Shown in pieces: positions 45,401 through 57,519 of a stretch of 64,000 bases of DNA; the stretch's first letter is position 1; each line of letters begins with the position of its first letter. Location: the NCBI GenBank assembly GCA_013368445.1, contig JAACJO010000005.1, positions 1 to 64,000 on the forward strand, written 5' to 3'. The DNA comes from Leucocoprinus leucothites. Taxonomy: Eukaryota > Basidiomycota > Agaricomycetes > Agaricales > Agaricaceae. A program made the translations under genes and the position numbers. Under the pieces are notes generated by a model that was not told where the DNA came from, ran no database searches, and was given only the letters and a program-made list of their open reading frames with translations.

Positions 45401-48400
45401 CATGTAGCCGAAGTCCGGGAGTTAACGTTCTCGCAGTAGGTCCCAGGGCAGAGAGAAGATTAGACTTTTATGTTCCAGCTTTTTACTCACTGGCTCGTGG
45501 AAGTGAGGCTTCGAAATGGTGGTATGACAGGATGGCCACTATGACCATCTACGTAGGTCGCATGAGGTTCCTACCCCACGGGGCATGAACCGACATGATG
45601 CCGTGACGGTGCCACAATTACCAGTACAGAATCGTCATGCAGAATAGCCTTTCCCTTCATGCTGAACCCATCATAGATGCAAGCATGCATTTCTGAGTTT
45701 GCCGAGCCTGTTTCTGTCACAGGGCAGGAAGACGATGGGAAAAGCAATGATAGTCTGGTATACACTGCCTTTTGAGGGAATCATCGGCATATAGGACAAG
45801 AACTCCTTGTCCTGCATGGCAATAAGGCGTCTATCTCTTCTGTCTCCATGGTCATGGATATCTCGCGCTTATCTACGGAGATAAGACAAGCTAGACTTGG
45901 CTTTCATTCGGACGTCATCCTTGCCCTCTCGACGCCGCGTGGTTGTGGGCTAAATATGATGATAAGCCGAAGGTCGAGAACTTGAGAAGGCGATTATGCA
46001 CGATCCATGCCGTCGCAGCCGACATATCAAAGATAGAGTTAAAAACCCAAGTGATACGGGGTTTAAAATCGCTGAAACCTTACTGGTTGGTGACAAGTGA
46101 CCCTGTATCTCGAAATGTGGTCGGATAAGACGCCGACGAAGAGCAATTTCCCTTGCCAAATTGAAGTGTCGATCGCCCAAAAAGCAAAGTACAAGCAGGC
46201 TGTGTAGCTTCGAGCTTGAGTTAGCCTGACTGGCTTCGGTTTCTTGGACCGGTTTGTTGCGAGAACCAAAAGTATTCGAACTTGACAAAAGCAGATGCTG
46301 TGGTAAAAGGTGGGGACTCGAGAAGCGGCGCCAGCCTCCTACGTAATAGATAACTTAGGACTGATTTCTATTCCAACCCTCTAGCGTTGATCTTGAGCCT
46401 AGCATTTGATACTCTGCCTCAAATTAGTTGAGGGGTTTGAGCCATATGACAGTGTTGGTAGTCCAGAAGCAAGTAGATGGCCAAAATCGTAGAGTTATAC
46501 GATATCAGAGGGATCCCGGATGAAACCGAAACTTTGGAACCAAGGTCAGTACGACGTCTGATATCATGATATGCTCGGGCGCAAGAGCTTGCATTTGTGA
46601 GACAATGCCGATAGCGAAGCATCCGGAGAAATGACAACGGTTGGATGTTCCGAACGTCACGAGAGAACGCTCTACAATGTCAAGAAGCAATGGAAGTCAC
46701 GGTCACTTGCCACTTCCAGCTACGGCATCAGCTGTTCCTACGAGTCTCGGGAGTGTGACCAAGGACCCAGCCAAGAGCATTGCCCGCATGAAAGAGACGA
46801 CGGGTTTCGGCGTCAACCGTCAGCCCAAGACCCGTCAGATCTGCCGCCTATCATCTACTCTGGAGTATGAACTGCCCACTCTACGAGAAAATCATGCTCT
46901 GATGGCAAGAAGTTTAGGAAGGAAAGCTGATAGGTCAGGACAATATCTAGCTGCATAGTGAACCCGTTAATGGGCTAGACAGTCATCCTAGGACAACGAC
47001 AAGAAGTTTGTGTCTCTCTCCATGATCAACAAATTCATCGTTTTGGTGTACGGCCCAAGCGCTCAAGATCCTCTATCTGTTGGGGGGGACGAGAAGCAGT
47101 CGTGCTATGGTACTGAAAATGCTGAACAGTGGAAGCAGCGGAATTACGCTGCCAGTGGTGCTTTAGGTTTTTCTCCACGCTCGCTCTCTGCTCATCGTGA
47201 TCACTGGCCATGACCCGAAAGCGAAGCAAAGGGTATCAAAAGCACTCGCCATGTTCAGGAAGCTGGGATGTCACTGAAATGGAACACGAGGCTGTTGTGA
47301 CTTGTCCAGTATTTCCAAACCTTCTCATTGTGTCGAAAGTAACCTGTGCATACCACCTAAGTCAGCTGATGAGAACGTATTTTTATCTTTGTGGGGCGTC
47401 TACTCTAATTGTGCCTTAAGTGGCTCTTCTGTCCCTGGCGTGACTGTTTGATGAGGGAAAAGCATTGAGAACACCGGCAGGCACCGGCCCGTCGGTGTCT
47501 CGTTGCGGACTTCGAATCGACGGTGGAAGTAAGAACTTAGCGAGAGCATAATCTTTGAAGCGCAGCATTTACTACGACCACTCTTCCCATCGTCGGTCCC
47601 AATGACAGGACTCACTATGTCAGAATCTGGAAGGGCTTGTATTGTGACAACTGGCGAAATTTTAGTCACGTTTACGACGTGCCTGGAAAAAAATAGTAAC
47701 TGGAGCAGGGAATCAACACTTCGCTAGTTTTTCACCCCGCAAGCACCGCAGCTCTCGGCCTTACACCCGAGAATAAGGCTTCCCCGAACGTGGACAGCAT
47801 ATCTTGGTATAAGCCCCATAAGTGGGACAATGCTGATTTCCTGTCTTTCTCCTTGGCTCCTCTACAAGTCGCACTCTCACCGCTCGATGCTCCCGACGGC
47901 TCCGTTCCATTTGGATTCGATGGTGGCGCCCAACGAATTCTAATTCTGTAGACCGTGGGCCGTAAACACTTTTCTCCGCCACCGATACCTGAACTCTCTG
48001 AGCCTCCGATTTGCCTTGGCATCCAGGACCTAGGTTTTCCGATTGGAGGGCTATCAGTTTCTGACATATAATCCCAGAACTAGGGTCCAACCGTCGTCGT
48101 CCTCTTCACGACTCGTCGTAGATCCGCGATGGTCGCCAGCTAACAGGGACCATTGATGCAGCTAAAGGTCTGTTTACGAGTCATAGCGATGTGAAAGATG
48201 GTTCCGAAAGGTCTCGCCCAGTTCTTTCCCTCATAATCTTCAAGTATTCTACGTCATTACAACTTCAATTCCCTGTGCCTTGGCACTGACCGGAATCAGA
48301 CACGCACCAGTAAACAAGGCCAATCTGGCGCCAGCTAGCGATCTTTCATGGTTTTTTTTCTTCTTCTCGGCAGAGCTTTGTTGACCCCGGGGCATGTGAC

Positions 48401-49811
48401 CTGTCGTGTTCTTCATGAGAGGGCTGCCCAAGGACGGGTTGTATAGACCCTACCGGTCATGCTCTTTCTATTCTATGGCTCGAAGGCTCCACTTTCCTGT
48501 CCTCGACATATCCCTCCTCGCACTGGACTAAATGGACAGTAAACTGGAAGAAGGTAGCTGAACCGAAGATGTGGAATCTGGGATCTGACAGAATTACCCA
48601 CCCCAACAGCATCTCGGTCGGTTCGGAGATCTAAGACTCCACATAAGACTCGCTACAGCCACCGTGTCACATAAATTGCTTACTTCTTCAGCGTGACCAG
48701 AAGTTGTGTTGACCTATTGACATCCCCTTCACTTTGTAAGGTTCGGATATATATGTTATTGATCATCGCCACTAACCTTCTGATCGTCGAGATAAAGATA
48801 GTTCAAGGTAAATACCTGATTCGGTGGCCTCTTATGCTTTGCCCAGTGCTTACCTTGTTCGTGGAGGTAATGCATATCCACTGATTTCTGTTGGCGGGAG
48901 AACGGTTTCCGCTGCTCTTACTCGCTCGAAGCCTGATACAATCATATCACAAAACACACCGGGATGCTGCAAACGCCCCTAGTACGGTATGATCACGGCA
49001 ACCAATGAACACCCCTGAGTATGTTCGACAGTCCGTGGTACGGACCTACTACCAGTAAGCCGAAGTTTTGAAAGGTCAAATGATGATGAATAAGGTCGAG
49101 CTAACAATCTCTGTACTGGGCTTAAGGAAGCTCTGCATTGGGTTGGATCTTGAGAGAGGCAATTTTGAGCAACATATGTATATGAACATTAGAATACTAG
49201 TTAAAATACCCATATCATCTTGCTTGTCAAGGTCACCCCCTGGAAGTAATTTCGAGACAGGGATCTATAAGAGGAATTAGACTAAACAAGTGTAAATCTG
49301 GTAGCCAGTCCGCTACCCTAATTACTTAGACCATGTCAAAAACAAATAAATGTCAACGAAGTCCGCAGCCGCATGAACATGTTTTGCGAACATGCACACC
49401 ACAAGTAAGGTCGCAGTCGTGGCTTCGCTACGGCCTCTAGTCACAAAATTACAACCTAATATCGATACACACATCATATCTCAAACATCTTACTTCGTTC
49501 AGCAGCGCTCTGTGAATGAGGTGCCTATGGTTTTTCTGACTGACTCTGAATGAATATTTACTGATTCAAACTGACAATCACGTACCTGAGTTTGGATGCC
49601 GAACGACTCTTAACTCAGAATGACCCGAAGAAAGAAATTTGCCTCGCAACGGCGATGTGGCGACAACGACTAGCGAAGCGGGTGGCAAGGACAAACACAG
49701 TCAAATCAGTCGTGTGAACATTATCGTCACACGTAAGTACTTATTGCGGCCTCGCTATTCTTAGTTTGTTTTACCCTTTGTCGAACACGAAAATCTGTTA
49801 TCACCTATATC
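42481..49811. other. Gene-poor block, about 7.3 kb
   Basis: Many short frames on both strands (the longest about 112 codons) but no recognisable motif, splice-joined model or repeat. It contains a purine-rich stretch near 43750-43790 (GAGAGAAAGAGAGAGAAATAAATAAATA). Frames at 46641-46958 and 47732-48067(-) are the least random-looking but remain unassigned. Confidence 0.45.
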
Positions 49812-51305
49812 ATGCCTCGTGTTAGGCGCAGCAATACACAAGCTCCGGGGGATAGCAGTGGCCCCGATGAACAGCAAGCAACCGTGCCCATGGAGTCCAT
49901 GGATGAAAACTCATCATCTTCCCGGCCAAAACGGGCGCGGAAACAAACACAGCGGTTCTCGAATGCTTCAGCTACCACAGGATCTATCAAGACTACTCGG
50001 AGCAAGAAGCGTGTAGCAGACAAGGGAAAAAGGAAAGCCAGACCTAGTGACCAGGAAGAACTAGTCAATCCTGCAGAGTCTGCCGGAACTGTCGAGGATG
50101 AACCTCCGAGGAAGAAGGCACGATCCAAGAAAGAATCTACCCCGAAGGAGGAAAAACGCCTTGCACAGTTTAAGTCTCATTGTCCACAAAAAACCTTGGA
50201 ACGAGCCGAGCGAGTTCGGACACAAAGGTAAGTTTGCAATAGCATTCGAAGGGCTCAATCAAGAAAATCTCTTTCCTTATAGATTCTTCATGGTTGACAG
50301 AAGAAGAGCAGGCAAGGAACTTAAGGAAGAATTTAAAGTTCTAGGCTCTACGGCAAATGTGAGTCGGTTGTACGACACGAGCTTTTACCTGTGATTTACC
50401 TCGTCAGGTATACACTGTTACCATCGACCATAAGCCCAAGTGCGATTGTGAGTGACAGTACTGTCTGTATATATCTCCAGCTCTGACCTGGTCTCAAGGT
50501 CCTGACAACCGTATGGGAAATCACTGCAAGCACATCGTGAGTTTCACCCATGGTTGCGCGCACATGTATTGATCCTTTCAAGATGTTTATTTTCTTGAAG
50601 GTGCTCTGTGTTCCCATCAAGTCACACATATGGTATCAGAAGTGAGTAGGTTATCTCACCCCGGAAGTCAAGGTGTTATTCTAACCACTGTAGGGCCTTG
50701 CTGACGAGTGAACTCGAGTCTGTCTTCTCTAGCGCACCTGAAGCCCCTAATTCTGTTACCAATCCACGTGTCCGTGAAGCTTTCTTACGGGCTACCGGTC
50801 AGCTTGCCGAGTCATCTTCAGCGATCACCAATAGCAAGAAAAGAATACCTGGGGAAGAAGACGATTGTCCTATCTGCTATGATACCATGTTCGGAGTCGC
50901 AGAGATTGGCCTTGCTTTCTGCGAAGAGTGCGGTAATGCGCTACACAAAGAGTGTTTCGTCCAATGTATGCGGTTATATTCCCTCAGTTGGCTAGATATA
51001 AATTCCTCCATCAGATGAGAAAAACGCTCGTCAGACGGGCAAAACCATCACTTGCGTATGGTGTCGTTCTGAGTGGGGAATGCAGGGTCCCGCGAAACCC
51101 ACTGGCTCTGCGACGCAACGAGGCGCTTTCGTAAATTTGGCTGGCGCTGTTCCCGAAATTGATGGCCGTCGTGACACCTCCAGCTGTTCGTATAATTGCA
51201 CCAACCGCTCTTCATCTGCGAAACTGATGGACTTCTTCAGACTACCATGGACCCCGCCAAGGGCAACACTACTATGGATATAACTACTATGGCGATTCGG
51301 TATAA
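49812..51305 (+). CDS. SWIM zinc finger and RING finger protein, likely E3 ubiquitin ligase
   Basis: The first 115 residues are Ser- and Lys/Arg-rich with several nuclear-localisation-like stretches (SRPKRARKQTQR, PPRKKARSKKE). A globular part follows with MVDRRRAGKELKEEFKVLGS and the SWIM motif as CDC-x7-CKH (CDCPDNRMGNHCKHI). A C-terminal RING reads CPICYD, CEECGNALHKECFVQ and TCVWCRSEW. The tail is Tyr/Gly-rich (YYGYNYYGDSV). Proposed exons: 49812-50227, 50283-50358, 50408-50447, 50499-50536, 50601-50641, 50694-50965, 51015-51185 and 51241-51305, all in frame. SWIM plus RING suggests ubiquitin transfer; the target is unknown. The BTB gene starts only 125 bp downstream on the same strand. 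Confidence 0.87.
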
Positions 51306-51430
51306 TCTAAGTAAAGTGCGGAAATAACTTAGCTCTGAATGCCCACCTACTACTACATTATGTAATCTTATCTGATTTTGGCCATGGTCGACCACTTGAT
51401 ATAGCTTAAGGCTCACCAAACTACCTCCAC

Positions 51431-52654
51431 ATGTGCAAGCACAAGGTTACGGGCAGTGTCGAATCACAGACAGCCGTCGAACGACGGAAACATCCAGTTT
51501 ACTGGTTTGAAGACGGCTCACTCATCCTCGAGGTTCACAACGTCGAATTCCGGGTTCACCGGTCCCTTTTTCAGCGCCATTCCTCATTCCTGGCGTCAGC
51601 CAAGCCTAGGACAACGTGTGCAGCTACTCTGGCGGCCGACGATGCCCACAATGTCGCCCATAGCGTGTACTGTAGTATCGATCAAGGCTTCAATTCCAGG
51701 GACACTGAAGCCCTCTTGGAACACATGTACCATGACTTGTATGTCACCCAAACTATTTGGCTCGCTTTTCATGCGTCAAATTGAAAGCTCACGACTGCCT
51801 CGACTTCTGCTGGTTGTCTCCAAAGCCCACTTTCACCTGATTCGTCCTTTGAGCGCATTGTCGCTGTGCTACGTTCGACAGGCCCTCAGCAATTTGACAT
51901 GCCAACCCCACATGCTCACGCGAAAGCGATTCTTGTTTCGTATTTTGACAGAAAAAATCCATCTAACATTGGGCCTGATATTCTCTCTGAAGCGGTTGCA
52001 ATTGCAAGAGTGTTTCGAATTTCCCCCGTATGTTTTTTGTTTCTACAAGAAAACCGCTCATAAGGGTCATTGATAGTCTAGGTTCTCAAAACTGCGCTTT
52101 ATCACACCATGATTATAGCAGATCTCGATCACGATGATGCAGATGTCACAGTCCTGGACCCACAGATACAGCTCCCCGGATCGACGACTGTTTCCGAGTC
52201 ACGTAAATCCAGTTTCTTACTATCGATCCCCGATGTGTGTTGGCTCACGCTATTCCTAGCCTTCACAACAAATACGGGGAAAGGTTATAAATTGTCGAAA
52301 TTAGATGTGAATTTATGCAAGAGCCTAATGACAAGGGTAATCGACCACTTCACCCCGATACTCTTCACTCCAGCCACTACTCCACATATGGCATGCACGG
52401 ATGTGTTTGCGGATACCTGGATGCCTCTCATCATTTCACCTGCCTTAGAGAGCGACGGGGTGTACAAGCCGATTGAAACATTAGAGCAAATGAGATCTAT
52501 TGACTGGGGCAAACATGGACTCTGCCCTGTGTGTGTCGAAGAAAAGCGTGAGGAGTGGCGGAAGGAACAGGAGACTGTTTGGAATATGATTGAGAAGTGG
52601 TTAGAGGAAGAGGCTGAGGTTGGTTCATGGCACATTCAATGGCTCAAACACTGA
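51431..52654 (+). CDS. BTB/POZ domain protein
   Basis: Protein-interaction domain protein of a type greatly expanded in mushrooms; some act as cullin-3 adaptors, but that is inference here. The start MCKHKVTGS leads into the domain core HPVYWFEDGSLILEVHNVEF, RVHRSLFQRHSSFLAS and DTEALLEHMYHDF. After an intron ending CCAAAG it continues PLSPDSSFERIVAVLRSTG and FDMPTPHAHAKAIL. A further intron joins ARVFRISP to VLKTALYHTM. The C-terminal part has a Cys pair (GLCPVC) and ends in a Glu/Trp-rich helix (EEKREEWRKEQETVWNMI). All joins keep frame. Possible partner of the SWIM-RING gene by proximity only. Confidence 0.87.
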
Positions 52655-53208
52655 TTTTTATTTTATTCATCTCCCGCTGTCCTTCTGTCCATTCCCTTGC
52701 TCGATCTGGAAATCTCCATTTTCCAGATATGAACGGTTCAAATTTCAAACCCAGCAAATCATTGGTCAAGCTGTTTTGTCTCCTTCGTTGATCCTACACG
52801 TGTACTCTTAATGTCGAATGTTATAGCCTAGCGCAACACGGAGCTCAATCTCCTTCCGCCGACTCATTTATCATTGTGGGTCCCCTTTAGGAGCTTCAAT
52901 ACAGCAAGGCGATGCACTATGAGGTAATTTATTTGTTTAAATACCACTAGAAACCGCTCGGATGGGAAACCTATATCACTCATCATGCAGCGAATCGTTA
53001 AAATGGAACTAATATGGACAAAGCAAGGTTGCAATCATTGCCCGGCGGGGTGACGCTGGGCCTCCGGGCTTAGGATATTCCAGATGGCATCTTATGATAG
53101 CTCCAGAAGCGAAAGCATGCCCGTATACAACAACACTTAAAAGACAACAAGTTTGCCCGAATTGCACGTCAGCTCCTCTCCCAATTGTTGTACCCTATAA
53201 GCCCAAGG
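52655..53208. other. Spacer between the BTB and ABC transporter genes
   Basis: About 550 bp, with the C/T-rich BTB 3' flank in its first 150 bp. No gene or clear regulatory element recognised. Confidence 0.5.
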
Positions 53209-55800
53209 ATGGTGGCACTTCCAGTGCAGGTATTCAAGTGGGGTATTTTCAACGTTGCATATGAACCACCCCGAAGATACCTTGGACCCGACAAGTCACC
53301 GTTGACCCTGCTACGTGCACTTTTCGAGCTTTCTACCTACGTCTGGCGTTTCTTATTCGACATCCTCCGGATCGCTCCATCCGTATTCTTTATTTATGCT
53401 GCTTCGACGGCATGGCTAGGGTCTATCACCGCAATTTCTCTTCACATGACGTGCCTAATTTTACAGCAGGTGAGAAGAAATAACATGAATTACGATTTGT
53501 CGCCCACTGCAACCCACAGATCGAAGCATTGGCCAGGGAAAAGGCCCATAAGATGCCGTACGTGCCCATAGAACTTATAGTGACCATCAGCACGTGGATA
53601 GCTTTAGTCGTTGCCTCAGTCCTCATGAAGCGATTAAAGTTCGTCCGTTCATTTACCCGTTTGACCGTTTCTGAAACGTTAATAGGGAAGACAAGGAATT
53701 GCTGTTATGCGGCCACTTACGGGCTCATTTTCTTCCCTCTTTTGCTAAACGTAAGCTAGATGTCACCACCCTTAACGCAGTTCCCAGTGACGCCTTGTAG
53801 TCAGCTTGAGTGCAGACATCAAGTTTATTCATGGTAAGTTCCAGTCCCCTCGGTGCCCAACCTTACTGACAAGGAGCCGATCAGATCAAAGCGCCCGTCG
53901 CCATTTTCCAAACTCCGCATCTTTTAGCGAAGGAGGGCCTGGGTGGAACCTTCTCAAGGGTCTGGCTGAACGCTCGCAGGCCCTGATTTCTTTCATCTCC
54001 GAGTCGGTGGTGGTTTACCTCGTCCTATGTCAGAAGACATTGTGGGATAGATGGCTTCTTGGAGGGTTGTTGGGGTTATTTTTTCTGGTCCTGATATTTT
54101 CGCCCTCGAACGGGGTCAGCGGTGCAGGTAATAATTTGAGATAGCACTTTCTTGTAACCCAAGCCATAACTGATTGGCGGCAGGTTACACCTTTTGGACC
54201 ACAAACCACGCCTTCAACCGACTTCATAGGCTTTATTTGATCATTTTTGACCCCAAGTTCCGAGAAACGCTAGCCAAAGACGGACTCAATGAGTCGCTTT
54301 ATCATGGTAAACTATTTGAATGCTCAACTACCAAGGATTCAGGCTCACTTTCTTAGAATACCGGAAATGCTCAAGTAACCTGGGCGTCGTTAAGAGTGAT
54401 GTCATAACGCTCGCATGCGTCCTGCCTCCTTCATGGTACTGGGCTGTACTGCGTAGCCTAGTCCTTGATTATCCCATGGTAGGGCTAGCAAAAATCCGGG
54501 AAAGCGAGATACTCAATCCCTATGACAGGCCCTATGCGCTTTAATTCTCCCTTGGAGCTCTTCGCCCTTCCTGATCACTACAATAGTGTTCTTCCAATCT
54601 GTAACCAATGTCCTAGGCCGCACCTTTGAGCGTCTCCAGCGTGTATTTGATCAGCGCTCCATCTCGCAGCTCCTCGCACATGCACAGGCGTTGTATAGGC
54701 CCCTCGATCAGCGCAACGAGAGTCAGCGAAAAACAGTTCAATATTCGCCCCCCGGTGTAAAGAAAGGAATGGATTTTCATGTGAGGTAAACGCTTTCGTG
54801 TGCCGATAAGTTCAAGGTGAACTCAACAAAAGAAATATTTCTCATTAGAGACGTGACATTTCGATATCAGGGTTCAACTGCCGGCTCCACCGCTTTGAAA
54901 AAAATCTCGATTACCATCCCAGCCAATTCATTCGTCCTCCTCGTGGGGTCGAACGGCAGCGGAAAGACCACGCTACTGAAGTTAATCGGTGGTTTGCTTG
55001 AGCCTAATTCGGGGGAGATACTCGTGGGTGGCATGCCACTTGCAGACTTCGAGCCCCTCAGCGTTCGCAAACATACCACCTTTCTTATGCAATCGGAGGA
55101 GATATATCCTATGTCGCTGCGGGAGAATCTCCTCATGGCTATTCCGGATTTTACTCTAAGCAAAGAGGAGATCCAGGAAAAGATCGATGAAGCCGTCCAG
55201 ATAGGCGGGGCTATGCAACTGATCGATCGAGTGGGATATGAGGCAATCCTCAATCCACCTACCATCCTTGCGCAGAGTCTACAAGGCTGCGGAAACGGAA
55301 TTATCGGCGAAGCGGCGATTCGTGAATTGGAGCGAAATACGCTGCAGAGGTCAGCTCCAATTTCGAGTGGCGAGAGGCAGCGATTTCTTGCGTATGTCTT
55401 GCGACCTGCTTTCCCAGTGAAGAACCATGTCTGATCACCTTTGTAGTGCTCGTTCGTTTATGAGGTTGTTGAACAGTGATACTCGCCTGCTTATGGTGGA
55501 TGAACCAACATCGGGCCTGGACCTCGTGGCTGAACGCAATTTGTTCGAAGAGTTTTACCGAAGGAGCGATGGAAAGACTACTATTTTTGTAACCCATCGT
55601 TTTGGAAGCTTGGCAAAGCAAGCGGACATGATTGTGTACGGATCTTGCTAGCAAGAATCTCGGCCTCTGTACTAATATTCGGATCCAGTTGCATGAAAAA
55701 CGGCGAAATTGTCGAGGCCGGGCGACACGACGAGTTGATGAGGTTAGGCGGCGAGTATGCGGGGCTATACGAGGCACAACAAGGCATCCCAAGGGCGTAG
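53209..55800 (+). CDS. ABC transporter-like protein with one nucleotide-binding domain
   Basis: ATP-binding cassette protein with hydrophobic segments ahead of a single NBD. The first ATG is at 53209 (MVALPVQVFKWG); the upstream open frame begins with TTG. Spliced exons give SPLTLLRALFELSTYVW, IELIVTISTWIALVVASVL, GHLRAHFLPSFAKLSLSADI, RLHRLYLIIFDPKFRETLAK, VITLACVLPPSWYW and SSPFLITTIVFFQSV. The NBD has Walker A GSNGSGKTT, the Q-loop (FLMQSEE), the signature ISSGERQR, Walker B LLMVDEPTSGLD and the H-loop FVTHRFG, ending GIPRA. All key residues are present and every junction I tested is in frame. Membrane segments are few and weak, so a half-transporter or a soluble ATPase-like role is possible. 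Substrate unknown. Confidence 0.85.
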
Positions 55801-55979
55801 CGTGAGCAATGATCCACTTCTGTCAGTTACACTCCACCCTTCAGCAGCACGTGGAAATAATCGTTATCGGACGATCGACGGGGTAATTGTACATTTTCTT
55901 AGTATACCTCGGCCACATGGCAAAAGATTATATTTATCCCCTCACTTGACGTGGGGTCTGTGATTATGTATTGATGAAT
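55801..55979. other. Convergent spacer of the ABC transporter and F-box genes
   Basis: 179 bp between two converging stop codons; no gene or terminator structure that I can define. Confidence 0.5.
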
Positions 55980-57519
55980 TCATGACGGTGTAAACCACGG
56001 GCTACCAGGTCCTACCCTCATAAGCGGAGGATTTTCGCCAATCTGGAAAAATACCAGATCTCGATACCAATATGCGAGTTTGTCAAGAAAGAGTCGTTGG
56101 TCTTGAGGCAAGATTCGACGGGGGCCATATGGATCAGCTTGGATAAACTTGAGCTTTTTGAGCCCGTAAGGAAGGGCGAGGTCGCGGACGACAAGGCGAT
56201 CCAAGAGCCCCTGAGGAATATTTGAAAAGCCGGTGTTAGAAAACGATGAGAAAACAGAGGACCATACCCACCACAAGAGTGTTTGCGGGTCTTACTGGCC
56301 ATGCGAAATCAGCTCCATTTGCAAGAACAACTTGTCGATACTCGGATGAACTTTCGCCTTCGAGAGTGGGGTCGCCAAAGCAAATGGACAACGAGTGGGC
56401 AGTGGAGAAGACACCGCCTAATAAATCGAAGAACCTTGGGTCTGGAATGACAACGCTGAACGATAGGTAAGAGGGAGCGCTGTGGGAAAGAGGTCGCAGG
56501 AGCTTGTATAGCTCAGAATAGGAGTACGAGTACTCTCTAGATTTTCCGGAATGGAGCGATAGTGTTGTAAAGGGTGACGCGGCGAGTACCCTTGCGGCTA
56601 AATATGCTGGGCCGTGATAGCTTCGGAGGCGGGGTATTCGGGAGAAAGAGGATAGGGGAGGGTATTGAACGTCGCGTGAGTCCTGGTAATCAAAGTCTTG
56701 GATGCCAAGGGATTCCAATGACGGAGATAATTGAAGGATATCTCGAAGGAGAAATAGTGTGTCTTGCTTGAGATTGAGAGAGAGATGTGTCAACGTTCCC
56801 AGCGTCTCTTCAGCCATAGCCAAAGGGCGTAAACAAGCCTCAGAGAATCGGTAAGAGTGCAGTGTAAGAGTGTCGAGCAAAGTTGGAGATGCTATGAATA
56901 AATCATCGAGCGGAGGTGAATCCGGTTTGTCACCGATCACTATGCGCAATTTACTAAGGGGCCATGGTGCCATGGAGGATGGTCGAAGAACAGTACTGGT
57001 TTCGACCAGTGCAAGACTCTGGAGTTTCGGTATTCGAGCAAGGGCATCGAACACTGATTGATCGACAGTCATGGAAGTAAGGGTGATGGTGTGGAGATTA
57101 GGATAGAGTGGGAGGGTGTTAAGAAAGATGGTTAGAGCAGACTTGTAGGCCTCTACGAGGACGTTGACACCACGGATGTTCGCATTCGTGTCGTGGAGAT
57201 TTCGAGGCTCGTCGATGCCGCTAAAGCTCCATTCCTCGACATAGTAGATGAAAGGCCCCGTGGCGACTACAACAAAACGCTGCGCCGACCAAAGGAAGTG
57301 TTTGCACCATATGTCCCAATTCTTCTCCTCCACATCCTCCTGATTCGGCGACCATGAGTGAAGGACACGATACATCCAGGGTCGACCCGTCCTTGCAAAT
57401 CCTTGACAGGCCAAGCGGACGTTCCAAATGTCCTTAACATCGGCATAGCGCCAACATTCTCCCCATAGTTCTTCTGGTAGAATATCCTCTGCCGAGCGCT
57501 GGTGAACGCTGCGAGCCAT
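55980..57519 (-). CDS. F-box-like/leucine-rich repeat-like protein
   Basis: Starts MARSVHQRSAEDILPEELWG, leading into an F-box-like helix set (WRYADVKDIWNVRLACQGF). A long region of regularly spaced LRR-like units follows, such as LHTITLTSMTVDQSVFDAL, LQSLALVETSTV, LDTLTLHSYRFSEACLR and LTHLSLNLKQDTLFLLRDI. One intron, with donor near NTLV at about 56288 and acceptor before GLLDRLVVRDL, leads to a second exon ending SPWFTPS. About 490 residues. F-box proteins typically recruit substrates to SCF ubiquitin ligases, and this class is highly expanded in mushrooms. The F-box is weak by eye, so the LRR-like part carries the call. Confidence 0.72.

Noticed and set aside
49805..50128. 107-codon frame antisense to the SWIM-RING gene
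   Set aside because: Overlaps a well-supported exon and mirrors its Lys/Ser-rich codons.
53185..53208. Earlier start of the ABC transporter frame
   Set aside because: The frame begins with TTG there; the first ATG is at 53209.
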